Source: Ramlibacter sp. (lineage in GTDB: Bacteria; Pseudomonadota; Gammaproteobacteria; Burkholderiales; Burkholderiaceae_C). From it: a DNA stretch of 64,000 nt. Below, piece by piece: positions 8,794-16,571 of this stretch. Every line of letters starts with the position of its first letter. Positions within the stretch are counted from its first letter, which is position 1. Under the pieces are notes generated by a model. That model saw only the letters and a list, made by a program, of their open reading frames with translations. It was not told where the DNA came from and made no database searches. The position numbers and the translations under genes are program-made. The DNA lies in contig JAHBZM010000001.1 in the NCBI GenBank assembly GCA_019635435.1, forward strand, positions 3,844,001 to 3,908,000. Reading direction: 5' to 3'.

Positions 8794-10554
8794 ATGACTT
8801 CCACCGCCGCCCTGCGCACCGCCGCCCAACTGTTTTCCACCAACGACGCCAAGCTGCTCAAGGCCCACCTGCAGGCCATCGTGAAGGTGGAGTTCATGAC
8901 CATCCCGCTGTACCTGACGGCGGTCTACTCCTTCACCGAGGCCGCGCTGGGCTACAGCCCCGACAAGGGCAAGACCACGCCCTTGTATGACGCGCAGCAG
9001 GAAGTGCTCTCGGTGGCGGTGCAGGAAATGCTGCACCTGCAGCTGGCCTGCAACATCTGCAACGCCTTTGGCGTGACGCCGCAGATCCCCCAGCTCAACG
9101 TCAAGCCCGGCCAGGTGATCGTGGTGCCGCACCTTGAACCCACGCCCGGCAAACCGTTCACCACCACCATCGGCAATTTGCCCGATGTGATTGCCGCGCT
9201 GATTGCGATTGAAAAGCCCGCCGCTGGCGGCTTTGCGCCGCCCAACAAGGAGGTGATCTACCAGTCCATCGCCGACCTGTACCACGCCACGCTGGTGCTG
9301 CTGAACCGCTACATGCGCGCCTACGCCGGCATCGCGCCCGAAGACGACCCGCATTTCCGGCCCAACAACAAGCAGGTGAACTACGCGACCTTCCAGAGCA
9401 CCTACCCGATGATCCCCACCATCGCCACGCGGGCCGACGTCAACACCGCGGCCAACGCCATCACCGACCAGGGCGAAGGCGGCCTGGTGGCCAAGGCGGC
9501 CGGGGGCCTGTTCAAGTCCGCGCCCGCGGGCGACGTGCTGCCGCAGTTCCAGCCCGTGGCCGGCAGCCGGTTTGCGCGCTGGGGCGCGCTGTCGCACTAC
9601 ACGCGCTTTGTCAATGTGCAGGCCGTGGTGGCGAAGATCCAGGGCAACAGCGACATCGCCCGGTCGGGCCCGACCCTGCCCGGTGGCCAGCCCATGTTCT
9701 ACGCGGCCAACAACGTCAAGTCGGCCGACCTGCCCAGTTGGGCGCCCAGCGCCACGGCCCTGCAGAAATCCGCCTCCACCATCTGGAGCTACCTGACCGA
9801 CACCATGCAAAAAGGCTTTGCCAGGGGCACGCTGGAGGCCGGCAGCGGCCAGACCACCACCAGCCCCGGCTTCAATGACGCGATGCTGGCCTTCAAGTAC
9901 ATCACGCCCATGCTGTGGCAATGGGGCAAGGTCATCGGCTACCAGTACAGCGCCGGCGCCACGGGCGCCGACGCGCAGAAGGCCATGGACACGGCCGACC
10001 CGCTGTCGCTGTTCCACTGGGACGAAACCACGGCCAAGCTGCGCGCCAAATGGGCCAAGGGCGACATCGCGCTCAACGCCTGCCAGGGCCTGAACGAATG
10101 CAGCGGCCGCGGCTGGGGCGGCATTGCCACGCAAAAGGGCGATGGCGCCTGCGCCACCGCCGACCTGCACACCTGCGGCGGCAACAACGATTGCAGCGCG
10201 CAGGGCGGCTGCGGCTTTCTGTCCAGCCTGCCGGGCAGCGGCATGCTGGGGCCGGCCGACCAGTGGATTCCCGGCGAAAACGTGGGCAAGGCCACCGGCG
10301 GCTGCCAGACGCCCATCGGTCCGCTGCAGGTGTTTGACCGCACGGCCGCGGCCAGCATCAACGCCCAGACGGGCGAGGGCTGGACGCCCGAGGCCAAGGC
10401 GGCGCTGCTCAAGCTGATCGGCCAGCCCGTGTGGGAGCAGGCGCGCACGCTGTTTGCCGCGCGCAACAAGATCAGCTCGCTGCCCACGCCGCAAAGCAGC
10501 AAGCAGTTCAACGGCACCAACCGCCGCGCCGCCGTGGCCCCCACCTCCAAGTGA
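8794..10554 (+). CDS. Ferritin-like protein with internal cysteine-rich module; candidate MNIO substrate
   Basis: A 586-aa protein. Residues about 15-240 look like the ferritin-like domain found in VioB/RebD-type iminophenyl-pyruvate dimer synthase relatives, with likely metal ligands Glu33 (KVEFMTIPLY) and the EMLH motif (Glu78, His81). The feature that matters is a cysteine-rich module: Cys430, 436, 453, 461, 467, 473 and 504, containing two copies of a C-x-G-x-N-[ED]-C-S motif (430-437 and 461-468), the second continuing as QGGCG. About 80 ordinary residues follow. Its TGA overlaps the GTG start of a DUF692 enzyme gene, with a DUF2063 gene after that. Such enzyme pairs modify cysteines in peptide precursors, so this protein is the obvious substrate candidate. 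No signal peptide is apparent. Confidence 0.85.
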   Translation: MTSTAALRTAAQLFSTNDAKLLKAHLQAIVKVEFMTIPLYLTAVYSFTEAALGYSPDKGKTTPLYDAQQEVLSVAVQEMLHLQLACNICNAFGVTPQIPQLNVKPGQVIVVPHLEPTPGKPFTTTIGNLPDVIAALIAIEKPAAGGFAPPNKEVIYQSIADLYHATLVLLNRYMRAYAGIAPEDDPHFRPNNKQVNYATFQSTYPMIPTIATRADVNTAANAITDQGEGGLVAKAAGGLFKSAPAGDVLPQFQPVAGSRFARWGALSHYTRFVNVQAVVAKIQGNSDIARSGPTLPGGQPMFYAANNVKSADLPSWAPSATALQKSASTIWSYLTDTMQKGFARGTLEAGSGQTTTSPGFNDAMLAFKYITPMLWQWGKVIGYQYSAGATGADAQKAMDTADPLSLFHWDETTAKLRAKWAKGDIALNACQGLNECSGRGWGGIATQKGDGACATADLHTCGGNNDCSAQGGCGFLSSLPGSGMLGPADQWIPGENVGKATGGCQTPIGPLQVFDRTAAASINAQTGEGWTPEAKAALLKLIGQPVWEQARTLFAARNKISSLPTPQSSKQFNGTNRRAAVAPTSK

Positions 10555-11498
10555 CGGCGCGCCCGCCGCGCCTGGGCCTGCCCGACCTCGGGCTGGGCCT
10601 GGGCCTGCGCAGCCAGCATGTGCCGCAGCTGCTGCAGGGGCCCACGGCCATCGACTGGTTCGAGGCCATCACCGAGAACTACCTGGACAACCACGGCTGG
10701 CAGCGCCATGCGCTGCAGCAGGTGGCGCAGCGCTACCCGGTGGTGCTGCATGGGGTCTCGCTGTCCATTGGCAGCAGCGACCCGCTGGACCGGGCCTACC
10801 TGGCCAGCCTCAAGCAGCTGGCGCGCGAGGTCAACGCGCGCTGGGTGTCTGACCATCTGTGCTGGACCGGCGTGGCCGGCCAGACCACCCACGACCTGCT
10901 GCCCCTGCCGCTGAACGAGCAGACCCTGGCCCATGTGGTGGCCCGGGTGCGCCAGGCACAGGACCTGCTGGAGCGGCCACTGGTGATTGAAAACCCGAGC
11001 AGTTACGCGCGCTTTCAGGCCGACACCCTGCCCGAGTGGGAGTTCCTCGCGCGCCTGGCCGACGAGGCCGACTGCGGCCTGCTGCTGGACGTGAACAATG
11101 TCTACGTCTCCAGCATCAACCATGGCTTCAGCGCGAGCGACTACATCGACGCGCTGCCCGCGCACCGCGTGGTGCAGATCCACCTGGCCGGGCACCGCCC
11201 CTGCGACGGCTACCTGCTCGACACCCACGACGCCCCGGTGTGCGACGCCGTGTGGTGGCTGTACCGCCAGGCCATCGCGCGCACCGGCCCGGTATCCACG
11301 CTGCTGGAATGGGACGACCACATTCCCGCGCTGGACGCGCTGCATGCCGAGCTGCTCAAGGCGCGCGACTGGCTGGCGCGGCCAGCCGCGGCCAGGCCAG
11401 GCGGCGCGGCGCATGCCCCGCAGCAGCCCCGGGCCGATGCCCCGCACGACGCCGCGGGCGGCTACCCGCAACTCGCGGGCGCGGAGTTTGGCGCATGA
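10551..11498 (+). CDS. DUF692 multinuclear non-heme iron oxidative enzyme (MbnB/BufB-like)
   Basis: A 315-aa TIM-barrel enzyme of the MNIO family, which uses two or three iron ions and oxygen to modify cysteine residues of ribosomally made precursors (methanobactin, TglA, bufferins). The family ligand motifs are present: TEN at 41-43, His67 in VVLHG, SDHLCW with Asp101/His102, IENPSSY with Glu147/Asn148, LLDVNNVYVS with Asp180, His211 in QIHLAGH and DTHD at 224-227. The start is GTG at 10551, overlapping the stop codon of the ferritin-like gene (GTGA); the stop overlaps the next start (ATGA), so the three genes are translationally coupled. The C-terminal 40 residues are low-complexity Ala/Pro/Gly and probably dispensable. 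Confidence 0.92.
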   Translation: MTARPPRLGLPDLGLGLGLRSQHVPQLLQGPTAIDWFEAITENYLDNHGWQRHALQQVAQRYPVVLHGVSLSIGSSDPLDRAYLASLKQLAREVNARWVSDHLCWTGVAGQTTHDLLPLPLNEQTLAHVVARVRQAQDLLERPLVIENPSSYARFQADTLPEWEFLARLADEADCGLLLDVNNVYVSSINHGFSASDYIDALPAHRVVQIHLAGHRPCDGYLLDTHDAPVCDAVWWLYRQAIARTGPVSTLLEWDDHIPALDALHAELLKARDWLARPAAARPGGAAHAPQQPRADAPHDAAGGYPQLAGAEFGA

Positions 11499-12460
11499 GC
11501 CTGCCCGCGCTGCAGGCCTGGATGCAGCAGGCCATCCGCGAGCCGGGCCAGCCCGACCTGCAGGCACTGGCGCCGCAGCACCTGCAGTCGTCGGATAGGC
11601 TCGGCGCCGAGGCCCGCCTGGCGATCTACCAGCGTTCTTACCGGGCCCGGCTGCTGCAGGGCTTCCACGCGATTTTCCCGGGGCTGCTGCATGCCACGGG
11701 CGCCGACATGCTGAACGCCTTTGCGGTGGACTTTCTGACGCAACACCCGCCGCGCTCGCACTCGGTGAACCGCGTGGCCGACGGCTTTGCCGCGCACCTG
11801 GCCGCGACCCGGCCGCCGCGCGAGGGCAACGCGCCGGACTGGGCCGATTTTCTGCTGGCCCTGGCCGAACTGGAAAGCACGCTGCTGCAGGTCAGCGAAG
11901 CCCCGGGGCTCGAACAGGCCGCCACAGCCGACGACGCCGACGCCAGCGCAGTGCGCGGCATGGCCGATGCCGACCTGCTGGCATGGTGCCCGCGCGCCGC
12001 CCCCTGCCTGCGGCTGCTCCTGCTCAGCCACCCGGTGCACGACTACCTGCAGGCCCTGCGCCGCCACACCGCCGACAGCCGGCTGCACGCCGCGCCCGAC
12101 ATTCCGCCCGCGCGGCCGGTCTGGCTGGCACTCAGCCGCGCCCGCTACCGGCTGCACACGCGTGAACTGGCGCCCGTGCAATGGGAACTGCTGCGCCGCC
12201 TGGATGGCCAGACCCCCGTCAGCCGCCTGCTACCGGCCGTGGCCGCGCTGGGCCTGCGCCCCGTGCCCGACCTGGGGCTGCTGCGCCTGTGGCTGGGCAA
12301 CTTCGAGGTCCAGGGCTTTGTGGGCGGCCACGGGCCCCGGGCGCCGGGGCCGGCGGAACGCTCAGGTCCGGATCAGCGTGGCCACCGAGATGTGGGGCCA
12401 GTCGATGTCCAGGAAGTTCAGGATCACGGTCTGCGTGTACTGCAGTTGCAGAAAGGTTGA
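11495..12460 (+). CDS. DUF2063 MNIO partner protein (BufC/MbnC-like)
   Basis: A 321-aa protein with an N-terminal DUF2063 putative DNA-binding-like domain (about residues 5-100, containing the conserved AIYQRSYRARLLQGFHAIFPGL-type helix pair) and a C-terminal domain. In characterised MNIO systems this partner binds the precursor leader and presents it to the DUF692 enzyme. It begins inside the stop codon of that enzyme gene (ATGA). After the usual end near residue 285 (NFEVQGFVGG) the frame runs on for about 35 more residues and overlaps the convergent gene at 12362 by 99 bases; this tail looks like antisense readthrough, either a natural extension or the result of a lost stop codon. Confidence 0.88.
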   Translation: MSLPALQAWMQQAIREPGQPDLQALAPQHLQSSDRLGAEARLAIYQRSYRARLLQGFHAIFPGLLHATGADMLNAFAVDFLTQHPPRSHSVNRVADGFAAHLAATRPPREGNAPDWADFLLALAELESTLLQVSEAPGLEQAATADDADASAVRGMADADLLAWCPRAAPCLRLLLLSHPVHDYLQALRRHTADSRLHAAPDIPPARPVWLALSRARYRLHTRELAPVQWELLRRLDGQTPVSRLLPAVAALGLRPVPDLGLLRLWLGNFEVQGFVGGHGPRAPGPAERSGPDQRGHRDVGPVDVQEVQDHGLRVLQLQKG

Positions 12461-13198
12461 GCCGTCGGGGCGCTGCACCGTCTCGATCCAGAAGATCGCG
12501 TCCATGCGCGTGGCGTTGGCGTTCACCGTGACAAACGGAATGTTCACGATACCGCCCACCGGGATCGAGGCCACCTCCAGCACCACGGTGTTGATGATGG
12601 TCTGGCCCTCAATGTCATCCACCAGCGCCTGGTTCATGTTGGCCACATAGGCCTGCTTCATGCCCGGCGGCAGGTTGGAGTGGCCATAGGGGTCCAGGTA
12701 GCCCGGCAGCTTGGTGCTCAGGCCCGGGCCCGTGGGCTTGGCGCTGACCGGCGCGATCTGCGGCCCCCCGGGCACGCTGAACGCCGTGCCCTGGGCCAGC
12801 AACGAGTCGCCATGCGGAATGGTGGACTGGCGCACGATGCTCGGCGGCGCCGACGGATCGGTGGTGGCCGGCACATTGAGCCAGATGCCCGGCTCGATGT
12901 GGATGCCCTCGTGCGTGACCGCGTCGTTGACGCGCTGCAGGTAGGTCAGCCCGAAGATGCCGATGTCGTCCTGCACCGAGCCGCGGTTGGGCACCACGCC
13001 GCCAATCGAATTGAACTGGATCACCTCGTTCGTGGCATTGAGCATGAGGCGGAAATCGCCGTGATTCTGGAAGTTGGGCACGGCGATCAGGTTGAAGCCC
13101 GCGCCCGCCCAGGTGCCTTCAAGATCGGCCAGCAGGCCCAGCGGGGATGTGACATTGAGGCGCGGCGGCGCGGCGCGCAGGGGCATTACGGCGGTCAT
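12362..13198 (-). CDS. Nitrobindin/heme-binding-like beta-barrel protein
   Basis: A 278-aa protein without a signal peptide. The segment LADLEGTWAGAGFNLIAVPNF (split here as LEGTWAGAGF at about residues 28-37) resembles the opening strands of nitrobindin/FABP-like heme-binding barrels, and homologues are commonly labelled heme-binding protein. I cannot identify the proximal histidine with confidence, so heme binding is a suggestion only. It faces the MNIO operon tail to tail and overlaps it by 99 bases. A short G+C-normal leader with a GGAAGGAATT Shine-Dalgarno-like sequence precedes the ATG at 13198. Confidence 0.6.
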   Translation of the reverse strand: MTAVMPLRAAPPRLNVTSPLGLLADLEGTWAGAGFNLIAVPNFQNHGDFRLMLNATNEVIQFNSIGGVVPNRGSVQDDIGIFGLTYLQRVNDAVTHEGIHIEPGIWLNVPATTDPSAPPSIVRQSTIPHGDSLLAQGTAFSVPGGPQIAPVSAKPTGPGLSTKLPGYLDPYGHSNLPPGMKQAYVANMNQALVDDIEGQTIINTVVLEVASIPVGGIVNIPFVTVNANATRMDAIFWIETVQRPDGSTFLQLQYTQTVILNFLDIDWPHISVATLIRT

Positions 13199-13325
13199 GG
13201 GAATTCCTTCCTGTGGGGTTGTGCCCGGTTCAACGACCGGTTGGCACGCATCCTAGGAGCCGCCGCGCCGCTTGGCATCCCCAGTTTGTAGGAGGCCACG
13301 CGGGAGCGTCCTGCAAAATGAGGTC

Positions 13326-14849
13326 ATGCCCCGTCTGACGCTGCAGCGAAAATTCTTCATGGCCCTGGCACTGCTGCTGGTGCTGCTGATGGGTCTGTTT
13401 GTGGGCCTCTCGCGGCTGGGGCTGCAGCGCGGCATCGGCCCCTATGTGGCGGAGATCGAACTGTCGCGGCTCGACTGGCTGGTGGCCAACCTTGCGCGGG
13501 CCTACGCGCGCGAGGGCAACTGGGCCTTCGTGCGCCAGGACCCGGCTTCCTGGCACCGGCTGCAGATGCCTGATGGCGGCGCCCGCTTTCCACCCGCGGC
13601 CGAACGCCCGCCGCTGCCGCGGGGTGCTCCGCCCCCGCACCACGGCGGCGGACCGGCTGAGCCCCAACTGGACCTGTTGCCACAGCACCTCGCGCCGCCG
13701 CCACCGCCCGATCAGCCCGGGGACCCCCGCGCCTCGCCCGACTCGCTGTACCGCCGGCTCTCGCTGTGGGACGCCGATGGCAGGCAGCCGCTGGCCGGCC
13801 TGGCCGCGCCGGCCGAGGGCATTCTGCGCAAGCCGATCCAGGTGGACGGCCGCACCGTGGGCTTTCTCGGGCTCGCCCCGCTGCAGGGGCTGGGCTCCAG
13901 TGCCGACCGCGCCTTCGTGGCGCAGCAATCGGCGTTTGTGATCTACGTCGGGCTGGCCGGGCTGCTGCTCGCGCTGCTGATGTCGGCATGGCTGGCGCGC
14001 CGCTGGGTCCGGCCCGTGGAGCGGCTGGTGGGGGCGGCCCGGTCGGTGGCCGAAGGCCGCCGCGACGTGGTCGTGCCGGTGCAGGGCAGCGACGAGTTCG
14101 CGGATCTGACACGGACCTTCAACGACATGGCGCAGCGCCTGGCCCGCACCGAACAATCGCGCCAGCAGTGGCTGGCCGATGTGGCCCACGAACTGCGCAC
14201 CCCGGTGGCCGCGCTGCGCGCCGAAATCGAGGCGGTGCAGGACGGCGTGCGCAGCTTCGATCCCGCCACCGCCCGGCGCCTGCATGGCCAGGTGATGCGG
14301 CTGGGCCGTCTGGTGGAAGACCTGCGCCTCGTGACGCAGGACACCGACGCCCCCGGCGCGCTGGCCCTGCTCCCCACGCGCCCCCTGGGGATCCTGGTGG
14401 AGGTGATCGAATCCATGCAGCCGCGCCTGCAGCAGCGCGGCCTTCGGCTTGAAGGACTCGCCGCGCTGCAGGCGCTTGCCGCCACGCAAGCGCCCGTGAT
14501 CCAGGCCGACGCGGCGCGGCTGGCCCAGGTGTTTGTGAACCTGCTGGAAAACAGCCTGCGGTACACCGATGCCGGCGGCCTGGTGCGGCTGGAAGCCAGC
14601 AGCGCCGCCCCTGGCGCGTTCGGCCTGGTGGTCGAGGACTCGGCCCCGGCACCCCGTGCGCAGGACTATGCCCGCCTGTTCGAGCGCTTCTTTCGCGGCG
14701 AGGCCTCGCGCGACCGCGCCAGCGGTGGTGCCGGCCTGGGCCTGTCCATCTGCCAGTCCATCGTGCAGGCGCATGGTGGCCAGATCAGCGCGGCGCCGTC
14801 GCCCCTGGGCGGCCTGCGCATCACGCTCACCTTGCCGGCGGCGCCATGA
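13326..14849 (+). CDS. BaeS-like sensor histidine kinase
   Basis: A 507-aa inner-membrane sensor kinase. Order: membrane helix 1 (about residues 9-30), periplasmic domain, membrane helix 2 (about 203-222), HAMP segment, phosphoacceptor His288 in VAHELRTP, and a C-terminal ATPase domain with NSLRYTDAGG (N box) and GGAGLGLSI (G box). The periplasmic domain carries a striking Pro/His-rich insertion (about residues 92-140, with PPPHHGGG and APPPPPDQ), unusual for the family. The gene is coupled to the response regulator by an ATGA overlap. The ligand is unknown; BaeS relatives respond to envelope stress or metals. Confidence 0.9.
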   Translation: MPRLTLQRKFFMALALLLVLLMGLFVGLSRLGLQRGIGPYVAEIELSRLDWLVANLARAYAREGNWAFVRQDPASWHRLQMPDGGARFPPAAERPPLPRGAPPPHHGGGPAEPQLDLLPQHLAPPPPPDQPGDPRASPDSLYRRLSLWDADGRQPLAGLAAPAEGILRKPIQVDGRTVGFLGLAPLQGLGSSADRAFVAQQSAFVIYVGLAGLLLALLMSAWLARRWVRPVERLVGAARSVAEGRRDVVVPVQGSDEFADLTRTFNDMAQRLARTEQSRQQWLADVAHELRTPVAALRAEIEAVQDGVRSFDPATARRLHGQVMRLGRLVEDLRLVTQDTDAPGALALLPTRPLGILVEVIESMQPRLQQRGLRLEGLAALQALAATQAPVIQADAARLAQVFVNLLENSLRYTDAGGLVRLEASSAAPGAFGLVVEDSAPAPRAQDYARLFERFFRGEASRDRASGGAGLGLSICQSIVQAHGGQISAAPSPLGGLRITLTLPAAP

Positions 14850-15538
14850 CAAGCGTCTTCGTGGTCGAGGATGAGCCCGACATCGCCTCGGTGCTGGTCG
14901 ACTACCTGAGCGCCGCGGGCTACGCACCGCGGCACTTCGGCGACGGCGGGGCCGCCCTGCGGGCCTCGCTGGCCACGCCCCCGGCCCTGCTGCTGCTGGA
15001 CCTGATGCTGCCCGGGCTCGACGGCCTGCAGGTGCTGCGCGCGGTGCGCGAGCGCAGCCAGTTGCCCGTGGTGATGCTGACCGCCCGCGTCGAGGAGGTT
15101 GACCGCCTGCTCGGCCTGGAGGCCGGCGCGGACGACTACATCTGCAAGCCCTTCTCCCCGCGCGAAGTGGTGGCGCGCATCAAGGCCGTGCTGCGGCGCA
15201 GCCAGGCCGCCACCGCGCCGCGCCAGGCGCCGGCACAGGCCGTGCCGCCAGACGGCCTGTGGCTGGACGACGCCCAGGGCACCGCCATGCTCGACGGGCA
15301 CCGGCTGGAACTCACGCGCAAGGAGTTCAGCATCCTGCGGGTGCTGGCGGCGCGCCCAGGGCGCATCTTCCCGCGCGCCCAGTTGATGGACCTCGTCTAC
15401 CCCGATGCGCTGGAGGCCAGCGAACGCGCGCTGGACAGCCACATCAAGAACCTGCGCCGCAAGCTTGCGGCGCGCGACGCCCGCCACGAATGGATACGCT
15501 CGGTGTACGGCGTGGGCTTCAGTTTCGAGCCGCGTTGA
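14846..15538 (+). CDS. BaeR-like OmpR-family response regulator
   Basis: A 230-aa response regulator. The receiver domain has the acidic pair Glu9/Asp11, the phosphoacceptor Asp52 (LLLLDLMLPG) and the conserved lysine in CKPFSP. The C-terminal winged helix (LTRKEFSILRVLAARPGRI, SHIKNLRRKL, RSVYGVGFSFE) is typical of OmpR/PhoB-type DNA binding. It is the cognate partner of the kinase it overlaps. No target promoter can be assigned from sequence; the lipoprotein dioxygenase gene begins about 40 bases downstream on the same strand and could be co-transcribed. Confidence 0.93.
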   Translation: MTSVFVVEDEPDIASVLVDYLSAAGYAPRHFGDGGAALRASLATPPALLLLDLMLPGLDGLQVLRAVRERSQLPVVMLTARVEEVDRLLGLEAGADDYICKPFSPREVVARIKAVLRRSQAATAPRQAPAQAVPPDGLWLDDAQGTAMLDGHRLELTRKEFSILRVLAARPGRIFPRAQLMDLVYPDALEASERALDSHIKNLRRKLAARDARHEWIRSVYGVGFSFEPR

Positions 15539-15580
15539 CAAAATGCATCTTTCTGCCAGATTTCTCCAAAATTGGGGGCC

Positions 15581-16486
15581 ATGCTTCATGGCATGCAAAA
15601 CCACCTCCACCCCCACCCCCGTCTTGCCCACGACCTTGATACCCTGCTGCGCCTGAGGCACGGCCGCCGCAACGCGCTGCGCTGGCTGGGCGCCGGCGCC
15701 GCGGTGGCGCTGGCCGGTTGCGGCGGCGGCGGCGACGAAGCCAGCGCCACCACAACGACCACAACCACTACAACCACCGGCAGCACAGGCACCACCACCG
15801 GATCGACCGGTACCTCGTCCGGCAGCACATCGGCCAGCTGCGCCACCATCCCCGAGGAAACCGCCGGCCCCTACCCCGGCGACGGCACCAACAACGGCGG
15901 CAGCGACGGCATCGCCAACGCGCTGACCACGGCCGGCATCGTGCGCAGCGACATCACCAGCAGCTTCGCGGGCGCCACCGGCACCGCCACGGGCGTGCCC
16001 CTGAGCATCAAGCTGCAGCTGGTCAACAGCGCCAGCAGTTGCGCCTCGCTGGCCGGCTTCGCGGTGTACCTGTGGCATTGCGACGCGCTGGGCCGCTACT
16101 CGATGTACTCGCAGGGCATCACCGGCGAGAACTACCTGCGCGGCGTGCAGGTGAGCGACAGCTCGGGCGAGGTCACGTTCAACAGCATCTTTCCCGGCTG
16201 CTACGACGGCCGCTGGCCCCACATTCACTTCGAGGTGTACGCCAGCCTGGCGCGCGCCACCAGCGGCAACAACGACATCAAGACCTCGCAGCTGGCCCTG
16301 CCCGCCGCAGCCTGCAGCGCGGTCTACGCCGATTCGCGCTACACCGGCAGCTCGGCCAATCTTTCAAGAACCAGCCTGACCAGCGACAACGTCTTCAGCG
16401 ACGGCTCGGCCCTGCAACTGGCCTCGGTGACCGGCAGCAATGCCGCGGGCTACGTGGCGACGCTGCAGGTGGGCCTCTCGGTCTGA
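15581..16486 (+). CDS. Intradiol ring-cleavage dioxygenase, exported lipoprotein
   Basis: A protein of about 301 aa with a twin-arginine type leader (RRNALRWLGAG) and a lipobox (LAGC, Cys47), so it is probably exported folded and lipid-anchored. A low-complexity Thr/Gly/Ser linker follows (ten consecutive Thr codons). The catalytic domain has the intradiol signature: a tyrosine in YSMYSQG, Tyr in PGCYDGRWP, and the HIHFEVY histidine pair, consistent with the Fe(III) 2-Tyr/2-His site of protocatechuate/catechol dioxygenases. Extracytoplasmic members of this family are known but poorly characterised; substrate unknown. Start is uncertain: ATG at 15581 (GGGGG upstream) or ATG at 15593. Confidence 0.85.
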   Translation: MLHGMQNHLHPHPRLAHDLDTLLRLRHGRRNALRWLGAGAAVALAGCGGGGDEASATTTTTTTTTTGSTGTTTGSTGTSSGSTSASCATIPEETAGPYPGDGTNNGGSDGIANALTTAGIVRSDITSSFAGATGTATGVPLSIKLQLVNSASSCASLAGFAVYLWHCDALGRYSMYSQGITGENYLRGVQVSDSSGEVTFNSIFPGCYDGRWPHIHFEVYASLARATSGNNDIKTSQLALPAAACSAVYADSRYTGSSANLSRTSLTSDNVFSDGSALQLASVTGSNAAGYVATLQVGLSV

Positions 16487-16515
16487 GCCCGGCGGTCTGG
16501 GCGTGACCCCGGTTT

Positions 16516-16569
16516 GCTCTTTATTTGATAGCAGACAGTGGCCGCCCCGCCTGGACTCCAGCCACTTTT
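16516..16569. repeat. Dispersed repeat copy 2 at a convergent gene junction
   Basis: Contains TTTGATAGCAGACAGTGGCC, then GCCCCGCCTGGACTCCAG, which matches the reverse complement of the copy at 40105-40158 over most of its length. It fills the gap between the dioxygenase stop codon and the guaD stop codon. Position between two convergent genes and its internal symmetry suggest it may help to end transcription. Confidence 0.75.
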
Positions 16570-16571
16570 GA

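Noticed and set aside
8794..12460. A standard bufferin operon (DUF2282 precursor, DUF692, DUF2063, DoxX)
   Set aside because: No small DUF2282-type precursor with signal peptide and no DoxX-like membrane gene are present; only the two enzyme-side genes match.
15748..15780. Run of threonine codons as a possible CRISPR or tandem repeat
   Set aside because: It is a short in-frame low-complexity linker within a lipoprotein gene with no spacer structure.
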